Source of the DNA: Pollenia angustigena
Taxonomy: Eukaryota > Arthropoda > Insecta > Diptera > Polleniidae
Assembly (NCBI GenBank): GCA_930367215.1
Contig: OV884059.1
Coordinates: forward strand, 156,610,511-156,674,510
Reading direction: 5' to 3'
DNA: 64,000 bases
Of the stretch, positions 56,770 through 64,000 are shown piece after piece. A program made the position numbers and the translations under genes. The first letter of the stretch is position 1. Each line of letters begins with the position of its first letter. Under the pieces are notes generated by a model. The model searched no databases and was not told the DNA's origin. It saw nothing but the letters and a program-made list of their open reading frames with translations.

Positions 56770-57200
56770 CAAAAGATTTTGTTATTCGTGCTTAATTCTC
56801 AGTTTTTATTCATGACAAAAACACTTGAAATTTATTGTTGATGGGATAAGCTATTCCTATGCGCATTTCACTGGTTGCTTAGGCCAGATCATCAGGAAAC
56901 TTCATCCATAAAGATTTTAGAAAAACTAAAGATATTAAACCAAATAAAACTGTTAAACGTATAAGAGTTATAGCAACTGTTCTACTTGCAATAATATCAA
57001 AGTTTAAGCAAAACACATCAACAATAAACAGTGGGTTTATCTCATCTTACATTCCCCACTACAATTAGTTGAAATTCTCTCAACATTAATTGTAGTTGCA
57101 AATAGGTTAATAAAAACAAAACTGGGAATTAAGCACGAATAACAAAATCTTTTGAAATTAAAATTTTGTACATATTCCCAAAAATTTAAATTACTTTTTG
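56770..57200 (-). mobile_element. Hammerhead-carrying, Penelope-like non-autonomous element, copy C
   Basis: 431 bp, minus strand, flanked by ATTATCAATAAATTT (56755-56769 and 57201-57215, 15 bp) inside the SINE. Its 5' end (right side) is CAAAAAGTAATTT, the same as copy B, followed by an inverted copy of its 3' end, then the CTACAATTA hairpin, GGGGAATGTAAGATGAGAT, the hammerhead and the 3' end up to CTTTTG. The 5' inverted stub lacks the extra direct copy seen in B. Confidence 0.75.
56840..56906 (-). ncRNA. Candidate type I hammerhead ribozyme, copy C
   Basis: Minus strand: GATGAAGTTTC, CTGATGA, TCTGG-loop-CCAGT, GAAA, palindrome ATGCGCAT, cleavage A, GGAATAGCTTATCCCATC. Same core as copy A; the distal stem I loop has CCC in place of ACC. 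All core nucleotides are intact. Confidence 0.65.
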
Positions 57201-57559
57201 ATTATCAATAAATTTTAATAAAAATACCAAGTTGTAAAAATTCCTTCCTTCCCGCAGTGAAAATAATTTAATGAAAATTAAATTTGATGAACTCAAGCCT
57301 AATTAAGGAATTTAAAGAAAAATTAAAAATTAACAGTTCAACTAAAATCAAAATTGTTCTTAACTATTCAAAACGTATCAGAATAAATCAAATTCTAAGC
57401 TTTTATTTATTTTTTAATAAAAAAAATTGTTCGATTAATCGACATTAATTGATCGATTTATTCGTTATTCTCCATTTTAAAATTAATCGAACAAGAGTTT
57501 TGTTTTGTTTGATCGATTAATCGAATTATTCTTAATCGGCTGACAACTCTAGTGTTTGT

Positions 57560-57995
57560 GAACATTCGACTTGAACTTATTCATGTTAAAGGTTAGAAGG
57601 AAGACTTCAGCAGGAAGGTTATTCCACATATGAACAGTCCGGCCAAAAAAAGAATTTTCCCTGTAATGTGTTGTATGATGCACCGGAAAATCGACCACAA
57701 AAGTATTGGCTCTCGAGGAAAAACTTGAATTACAAACAAAAGTATGTATGGGTTTCGGGAACCAGATCCCTAATTTAATCAGAACACATACCATTGTAGT
57801 AACGATAAAACAGGCAAAAACAACCCACATTGCGACGGTGCTCAAGAAAGTTGGATATCCTTCTGTCACCAACTAGAACCTTCGCCCTCTCCTGCACCCG
57901 TTGGAGAAGCTCCAAAATAGGCTTTGAAGCACCGCTTTACACATGAGAGCTGTACTCCATTCGCGGTCGGGTACAGGTGGTATAAAGGTGGTATG
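57560..57995 (-). pseudogene. LINE C-terminal RT region, right part of a split copy
   Basis: Minus strand: MEYSSHV near 57960, then VQERAKVLVGDRRISNFLEH in the next frame and, at 57872-57549, CNSSFSSRANTFVVDFPVHH, THYRENSFFGRTVHMWNNLP and AEVFLLTFNMNKFKSNVHKH. SFF.RT...WN.LP.EVF..TFN...FK.NVHKHY is the conserved end of a family of insect LINE polyproteins. One frameshift near 57850. The frame continues at 55524 beyond the hAT insertion. Clade not resolved. Confidence 0.75.
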
Positions 57996-58539
57996 TTAAG
58001 ATATCATATGGAGTCAAGTATCTCTTATTTCTTTTTTAAAAGCAGAGGCACTTGAATGCTTCTTTCGACACCTTGAAAATATAGTTTGCTTATTAGACAT
58101 TGCGTTTTTTGCCCAGAACTTCCTTTGACGCGAAAAAAATTTACTTGGATGAATCCTTTTTGAACTATTAGGGGGGAGTCCCCTGAGTGCGAAAGTACAT
58201 TTAGAAGTGTCAGATTTTCTCCAGTTTTTGAGAAATCGGTATATATCCATTTTCATGGATATAGCTAAGTCTGCGCTATTAAAAAAAAATTTGTTCGACT
58301 GTATTAATTTTTTTGCCTTCTTAACTTTCTTTTACGGAATGTTTTGACTTTTTTTTTCAAAATTTCACGTAATTTAAACCAATAACGTCGATCAAATGTA
58401 ACGATAGTTTGAAAAGGATTCATCATTTTTTCGACTATCACAGTGTAATTATACCACCCATATATCGTTACCTAAAACCTAAAAGGCCCTTACTAACAGA
58501 AAATTTAAAATCGACTTGTTCATTTAATCTGGGTCTTAA

Positions 58540-58575
58540 TTCTGACAGTCTTGATCGAATACTTTTTCGATTCGA
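58540..58575. repeat. Fragment of the CAGTC..GATCGAATAC MITE
   Basis: CAGTCTTGATCGAATAC and TTTTTCGATTCGAAAGCAA match one end of 27468-27650; the rest is missing and the ribozyme-element fragment starts right after it. Confidence 0.6.
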
Positions 58576-58590
58576 AAGCAACTTCATATC

Positions 58591-58715
58591 AACTAGCTTA
58601 TCCTCCAACAATAAATTTCAGTGTTTCTGTCAAGAACGCAAATTGGGAATTAAGCAGAACAAACAAAATCTTATAAATTAAAAATTTTGTAATCCCAAAA
58701 ATTACTTTGATAATA
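58591..58715 (+). mobile_element. Ribozyme-element 3' fragment, copy D
   Basis: Begins AGCTTATCCTCCAACAATAA, just downstream of where the hammerhead would be cut, and runs through TTGGGAATTAAGCAG, AACAAAATCTTATAAATT and TTTTGTAATCCCAAAAATTA to ACTTTGATAATAAA. It contains the terminal segment that in copy B occurs only upstream, so it shows the full 3' repeat. Diverged. Confidence 0.65.
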
Positions 58716-59985
58716 AATCTGAAAATATTTTTCATAAAGTACGACTTATTTAAAAAATAGCACATATTTTTAATTTACAAGTTCTGTCGTATGGCTTATC
58801 GTTTAAAATAATACGATATTTGTTTTCTTCTTTTTTTTATGAAAGGTTTTATTAAAACAAAATTGTTCTTTGTTAAAGTCAGACAATATTCAAAGTCTCA
58901 GCGCCTCTAGGGCATTAAAGAGACATACTGGCAATAATTAAGACTAGTAGTTAAAATACATACATAAAAATTAATCAAATATACCTATTCAATAGTATAC
59001 CAACTTAACAAATAACACGTTTATTAGGTTTTAGAATTATACAAGAAGCATATCAATATTTTGCAACAAATAATCCTTTAACTTTTTTTGAAGGGAGATA
59101 TTGTACAACAGCCTTTAATTTGTAACGGCAAACTATTGTATTCTAAACTACCCGAATATTCAATCTTTTGTTTTGTAATTTCCAAACGACATCTTAAGGT
59201 TCGTAAATGATGGCTACTTCTAGTATTTGATTTCTTGTGTGAAGACCGATTCCATGTGTTACTTTGTAAACGTAAATCAGCAATTGAAACAAGTAAGAGT
59301 GCTATATTCGGAATCTTATATACCCTTCACCATGATGAGATAAGAACAAAAACTTATATACATAAATTACGTTCTTTAGATAGGTATAAATAAATATTAA
59401 TTGAGCCACGCCAACTTTTCATTTGGGCATGCCGAAGAATATAAAAAAAAAAAATTATATATGTACCTCAAGGTGTTACGATACTTGCTATTTTTTATAT
59501 TTGATTTTTTTAGGATTGACTGAATGAAACAACAAATGCGAGAAAGAACAAGAAATACAATTTGATTAAATGTAAACAAAACAAACAATACTGCCCACGT
59601 TTTTCCCCCACAAAAAACCGTCATTAAAGCTAAAAATAGCAAAAAAAAAAAGTTAAAAACCGTTTCTTTCGATCAAAAACTAAAAAAATTGGCAACAGTG
59701 CTAACAATTAATCTGGGAATTTAAATTTTTTTTGACAGTCTTAGATTATTTATCGATAACACATGGATATTTGTTTGGCATTTCAAGAATTTTTATGATA
59801 TAATCATACTCTTTACACTTAGTCAGTTTTCCTATGCAAATATATTTGCACTGTACTCCAATATAGAAAAAATACAAAAAAAAAGCAAGTATCATAACAG
59901 CTTAAGCCCGTTTCCTCTTTTGCCAAAGTTGATGTTTGAAATTCGTTTTATAATCTTAAAATAGTTTTTTAGAACATGAAAAAAA
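58716..59985. other. AT-rich sequence without recognised gene
   Basis: TATATACCCTTCACCATGATG near 59319 is a short piece of the dispersed ATACCC family. The 81-codon minus-strand frame (59397-59642) is low-complexity. Nothing else recognised. Confidence 0.4.
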
Positions 59986-59989
59986 TCTA

Positions 59990-60090
59990 ATAAAAAAAAT
60001 AAAAAAAAAAATTATTTTTGGGATTCGATCTGGCAATATCATCAGTCTCAGGAGAGAACTTAACAACTCGGCTACGATTGCTTTTACTAA
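59990..60090 (-). mobile_element. tRNA-derived SINE head, Leu/Ser-like, minus strand
   Basis: Minus strand: GTAGCCGAGTTGTTAAG (A box of the Leu/Ser tRNA type, TAGCCGAGTGGTTAAG), then AGATCGAATCCC (B-box-like), then an A/T tail into 59960-60010. It is not a functional tRNA: no acceptor stem or anticodon arm can be formed with confidence. Source tRNA differs from those of the other SINEs. Confidence 0.6.
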
Positions 60091-60189
60091 AGAAGCGTTA
60101 AATTAAAATATATTGAGTCTATGAGTTTGTTTCTTTATTTGAGCGGCATAAAATATACATAAACAATTAAACACATTACAAACAAAATC

Positions 60190-61403
60190 CACCACTTGTA
60201 GTGAAGGGTATAAAAAAAACGACAAAAAACCACATTACCTACACTGTATTACCATAGCCACTGTATTACCAAAATTGAATTGGTTTGTATGGTATGTTTA
60301 TTACGTTTTGGTAATACAGTGTTGGTATAGTAATGTCACGTCACGTCTAATTGGACCTTTAAGGGAAAAAATTTGAGGCAGTCGTGGTTTTTTACTTATA
60401 TCTCAGCCATTTATGGACCAATCATGCTGAATTTCAATAGCAAACAATTCCGGACCATATGTGACATGAATGTATAATAACCTGGCCCTCATCATATATG
60501 GAGTCTTCGGAAAATCCATTTCAACGGACAGACGGTCAGACGGACATCGTTAAATCAACTTCGCTCCTCATAAGGACCCAGAATATATGTACTTTATAGG
60601 GTCTAACATCAAAATTATAGAAATTACAAACGGAATGGCAAACTTATATATGGGTAATTCCATGTCAAAACGACCAAGAGTGGGACACGACCCCTTCCGA
60701 TTTTAATGAAATTTGCTGAGAAGGTTCCTTTTATCATATTAGGAACATATATGAACGAAAAAAAATTTAAAAATTTGTTTTTCGAAAGTTATGTCATATT
60801 CAAAATGTCATAATTTCGCCGAATTAGCCGAATGTGTTGAGCTTATTTCTTCAATATCTCGAAAACTACTTGACATACGAAGATGATTTTAATGTCATTT
60901 TAAAGAGAATACTTGGGGCTACAAACCATATATTGAAAAAAAAAAAAATTTTTTTGAAAAATGTAATATCTGCTAAATGATAAATTTTAAAAACGGACTA
61001 AGTCAAAAACCTATTTTTTTATTTGGCTGATTTTTTTTTGTGTATTACCTCAAACTGTTCTTAAAAAATTCTGAAACTTTGAAGGAGGTGTTTATTTTCT
61101 TTTTTAAGATATGATTTTTTTCCTTTCGCAACCTTTAAAAAAATAATATTAAAATAGAATTTTAATATTGTAATTTTGAGCAATAAGTACACTGTGAAAG
61201 TTGTAGAAAACAGACCAGCCCCGCACCTGGCATTTTACCCTAATTGGGGACGCTGAATCCAGTGGTGCTAACTGTTTTTTTAGGTTAGCTCTTGTTTGTA
61301 AGCAAATTTCATTAAAATCGGAAGGGGTCGTGTCCCACTCTTGGTCGTTTTGACATGGAATTACCCATATACCCTTTTCACCACCTGTGGTGAAGGGTAT
61401 AAT
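60190..61403. repeat. Dispersed ATACCC-family repeat, split by a TIR element
   Basis: 60190-60650 holds ATATCTCAGCCATTTATGGA, GGAGTCTTCGGAAAATCC, GACAGACGGTCAGACGGACA, TCGTTAAATCAACTTC and ACAAACGGAATGGCAAACTT. 61367-61403 completes it with TACCCTTTTCACCACCTGTG and GTGAAGGGTATAATA. Removing the inserted element restores AACTTATATACCC. Confidence 0.65.
60651..61366. mobile_element. TIR element with ~67-bp perfect inverted repeats
   Basis: Starts TGGGTAATTCCATGTCAAAA and keeps exact pairing through CGACCAAGAGTGGGACACGA to about 67 bp with the right end. Bordered by TATA on both sides (60647-60650, 61367-61370), a 4-bp duplication or TA. 716 bp, no coding. The near-identity of the arms indicates recent insertion or conversion. 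Superfamily unresolved. Confidence 0.85.
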
Positions 61404-61868
61404 AATCCATATATTGTTAATATATTTTTTACAACATCTTTGAACAGCAACAATGTAGAATACATAATGGGGAGATTATAAACAACTTTCAATGATTTGT
61501 TTTGAAGTACTTGTAACGTCCTTAAAGTATTTTTTTGAAAACCATATACGAGAGTTAAGTAATTCAGATGACTCTGTACTAACGACTGATAAACTAATAA
61601 CTTTGTTTCAATATTCAGACAGTGTTTTAACTTATATAACATTCCAAGCGCTGGGGCAATTTTAGATCTCAAATCTTGTATGTGATTATTCCACGAATAT
61701 TACTTTGAAGACCAATACCCAAATATTTCAAGGAATTCACTTCTATAGAACGCCTGCTTTATAAAGCAGGTTGACACTCAAGAAAAAATTGGGTTAAATT
61801 ACTCCTTTGATTTGGTCTGGACATAAAGCGTATAAATTTTGTTCTTCTTCTGTAATTAAAGTTTACAG
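61404..61868 (-). pseudogene. LINE reverse transcriptase fragment (CR1/L2-like)
   Basis: Minus strand: RRRTKFIRFMSRPNQRSN at about 61840, then EVNSLKYLGIGLQSNI and, at 61672-61404, MRSKIAPALGMLYKLKHCLN, IETKLLVYQSLVQSHLNYL and LVYGFQKNTLRTLQVLQN. The YLGI block and the following helices (L..LY.SL..SHL.Y....WG.......I...QN) belong to the C-terminal part of LINE reverse transcriptase. Frame breaks at about 61672. Both ends missing; clade uncertain. Confidence 0.75.
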
Positions 61869-61869
61869 T

Positions 61870-62096
61870 TAGACCATATTTACATTATGCAATTAACGCC
61901 GCAACTTGCCGCAACTTTCGCATGCAACTTTTTGTTTGTTAGCAAGAGGTGTAGTGAAGAAAACGGGGTTGAAAAAGTTGAAAAAATGCTTGAAGAAAAT
62001 GTAAATGTAAAGGTGAAATTTGTTTCGTAGAAACTACTTTAAAAGAAAATAGAAAAAAAACTCGGCGTTAATTGCATAGATGTAAATGCGGTCTTA
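61870..62096. mobile_element. MITE, AGACC..ATTTACAT ends
   Basis: TTAGACCATATTTACATTAT and ATGCAATTAACGCCG at the left pair with the inverse of TAAGACCGCATTTACATCTA and ATGCAATTAACGCCG at the right, about 33 bp of TIR. 227 bp, directly abutting the LINE fragment, so it may have inserted into it. Confidence 0.75.
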
Positions 62097-62263
62097 CATT
62101 ATTCGATAGCATGAAATTAAACCAGGTATGGGTGTTTTAATTTGATGTGAAATTGTAATTAATATTAATTAATAAACAATTTTAATTAAATTCGTTTATA
62201 AAACAATTTAAAATGAATTCAACATGTATTAAGCATTAAAAAGAATTAAATTTGTGGTGTTAT

Positions 62264-63547
62264 CAGTGATGTTATACGTAGGGAAAAATCCCTATTGGTA
62301 GAGACTTTCTTCTACAAAAAATAGCCGTAGGGAAAAAAGGACAGATTTTTTGAAATCATTAAAATGTAGGGACTTTTGAATTATGTAGCGAACATAGAAT
62401 ACAAATAAAATTGTTAATACGGCAACATTTAAAAATGCTTAATTTCTTCGAGTCGTCGCTTGCCGTCATTTTAGCTTTGATTTTAATATGAGAAAATCGC
62501 TTTTACAAGAATGGAGATCTTTTGAAATCAATTTTCCAGAACAATAAATACGCAATTTGTAAAAGATGGATATCAAAAAGTTTTGAATTAAAGTCACCAA
62601 AATTAAAATTTTGAATGAAGATAACTTTGAATTATCACTGCCACATGCCAATACAAATAGCGAAATGATTTTTCATATCATCACTGATGTGTTGGCGCAA
62701 AGGAAAGAAATGAGTCATAAGATTTTATCTTCAATTTGCATAATCCGCTCTTTTACAAGACGAGTGTAAAAATTGTATTACCTTCCAGTGTGCCAAAACT
62801 TATTTAAATAAAAATGGTATCCTTACACCTGTACAAATTGATACGGGCAACCAATTTATTTTTCTAGTATCCAAACAAAATCCAAAAGAAAATCATGTGA
62901 TTTTAAGTGAATTTCTATCACTTTTTCGAATATAAATGATACACTCGTTGTGAATCCAATGAATCACATCAAATAATCATTTGTGATTTTCTGATCCCAA
63001 TTTAATTGTAGTTTTTATAATAATTTTATTTTTGGTATTATTTTTCAATCGTTAATTATATACATAAATACTTATGTAGTTTTTGATTATATTTTAAATC
63101 ATTTTTTATCGTCATATTTTTGAATTTTTTCTCTGATAAAAGCAGCACCATTATGGCTTTTGATGTTTTGAACAAATTTTATTTTAGAACCAAACAAAAG
63201 TTATCGGGTTCTCGTTCTCGTTCTCGTTTTCATTTTTTGATTTTCATTAATTGAAAACCATTTTTGGGCTTCATTGATCAAGTGATAAATCAGTTTTTAA
63301 TCATCAAAAGTGATCTGAGAATACTCATTTAGGTTATTTTTACAAAAAAGATCGCTGAAATTCTTGCTGGGAACAACTTTAAATAAAATGTATATACATT
63401 AATACAAATGATCTTATTTGTATTTATATTTAATCATTTAAAAGTTGTAGGGATTTTTGTAGAGACAAATCTTTTAACGCGTAGGGAAAAATAGGGATTT
63501 TTTACGGGCGGCGTAAGGAATTTTCAAAAAAGTTTATAACATCACTG
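62264..63547. mobile_element. Non-autonomous hAT element, 1.28 kb, copy 2
   Basis: CAGTGATGTTA...CATCACTG flanked by a perfect 8-bp duplication GGTGTTAT (62256-62263 and 63548-63555). Nearly the same sequence as 33919-35182 apart from small insertions (AAAAGAAAATCATGT-like at about 62883, and an extra TCTCGTT unit near 63215). No coding frame. Confidence 0.9.
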
Positions 63548-63555
63548 GGTGTTAT

Positions 63556-64000
63556 TATCACATTCGAAAAAGATTTTTACAAATTCAACAAACAAATCGA
63601 ACATTTCCATCACTGGTTTGTATTAAACATTTTTCAAAACACATAAAAGTCAATCGTACAACACTTTTGTATGAAAATTACCAAGAACGAATATAACAAT
63701 ATTCATTAAATTTACGATTGTACAACGTTACTACGAGCTTGTGAATTGCACAATTGTTCATATTTTGAATTATGAAACGCTATAGAAACTTTTTGGGAGC
63801 AATGACTTTAGCACAATAGATCATTGATCTTAAAATTTATTTAAATTTCCTTTTAATTACGAAAGGAAAAAATTGAAATGACCCTAAACAAAAAGTAACA
63901 GTTGAATAACCGGTGGCTTAAAGTAAAATATCTAAAAAGAAAAGACAATAAAAAAGTAAAACATCCTAAAGATGCACAAAAAAGAAACTGAAGAAATAAA
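63556..64000. other. AT-rich sequence without recognised feature
   Basis: ATCGTACAACACTTTTGTATG near 63653 and ACGATTGTACAACGTTAC near 63714 form a weak inverted pair. Nothing else seen before the window ends. Confidence 0.4.

Larger units (their letters stand above)
56646..57320 (+). mobile_element. tRNA-derived SINE, split by a ribozyme element
   Basis: Head: A-box-like TGGTGCAGTGGGAAGAAC at about 56651 and a perfect B box GGTTCAAATCC at about 56728. Body resumes after the insertion at 57216 with AATAAAATACC and, by 57263, AATTTAATGAAAATTAAATT and GATGAACTCAAGCCTAATTA, the tail also seen inverted at 26830. Orientation plus, opposite to the copies at 1676 and 26830. Confidence 0.75.
55533..57551. 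mobile_element. Non-autonomous hAT element, host of several insertions
   Basis: Ends TAGAGTTGTCA...TGACAACTCTA with a perfect 8-bp duplication GTGTTTGT (55525-55532 and 57552-57559). CGATTAATCG motifs occur near both ends. The remaining native sequence is about 55533-55877 and 57330-57551; the middle is taken up by a mariner (55880-56630) and a SINE (56646-57320). No hAT transposase visible. Confidence 0.9.

Noticed and set aside
59990..60090. Possible tRNA-Leu or tRNA-Ser gene
   Set aside because: A and B boxes are present but no acceptor or anticodon stem can be formed and an A/T tail follows; better read as a SINE head.

Overview
The window is a 64 kb, very AT-rich piece of animal nuclear DNA with no host gene that I can recognise. 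Nearly everything identifiable is a transposable element, usually broken and often nested in another. The mix points to a higher (cyclorrhaphous, probably calyptrate) fly: non-LTR retrotransposons of R1/LOA/I and Jockey type, mariner elements resembling the DD41D group, hAT and piggyBac relics, Helitrons, tRNA-derived SINEs, many MITEs and CAA/CAG microsatellites. The species assignment is inference. No open reading frame exceeds about 200 codons and all the longer ones belong to dead elements, so this is intergenic or deep intronic DNA.

Layout. 1-8 kb: a MITE, a SINE, a Foldback/Mutator-like inverted-repeat element with a 9-bp target duplication and an internal 82-bp hairpin-forming minisatellite (4.0-5.2 kb), then a ~103-bp satellite with higher-order periodicity (6.0-7.8 kb). 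8.9-19.6 kb: three degenerate LINE copies with reverse transcriptase and RNase H remnants, separated by interspersed repeats and MITEs. 21-27 kb: nested MITEs, an old hAT element, two internally deleted mariners (one carrying a MITE) and a SINE. 31-37 kb: a hairpin element, a short retroelement carrying a hammerhead-like ribozyme, a 1.26 kb non-autonomous hAT and a hAT MITE. 38.7-51.9 kb: four more DNA-transposon relics (mariner, piggyBac, a complementary mariner pair), two Helitron ends, the fullest copy of the ribozyme element and a Jockey fragment. 52.4-54.7 kb: three end-to-end copies of one inverted-repeat element, loaded with further MITEs. 55.4-58.0 kb: a layered nest in which a LINE is split by a hAT element, which holds a mariner and a SINE, and the SINE is split by a third ribozyme element. 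60-63.6 kb: a 67-bp-TIR element, a LINE fragment, a MITE and the second 1.28 kb hAT copy.

Most notable observation. Three copies of one short repeat (32185-32493 +, 46504-47052 +, 56770-57200 -) carry a complete hammerhead-ribozyme core, CTGATGA - stem II - GAAA, a self-complementary stem III ending in the UA cleavage site, and a two-part stem I. Each copy has a target-site duplication of a different length (10, 14-16 and 15 bp), and the fullest copy has an inverted plus a direct copy of its own 3' end at its 5' end. This matches what is known of Penelope-like retroelements, whose terminal repeats encode type I hammerheads with short dimer-forming stem III. I read the family as a non-autonomous Penelope-like or retrozyme-like element. 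The family name is inference; the motif and the duplications are visible in the sequence.
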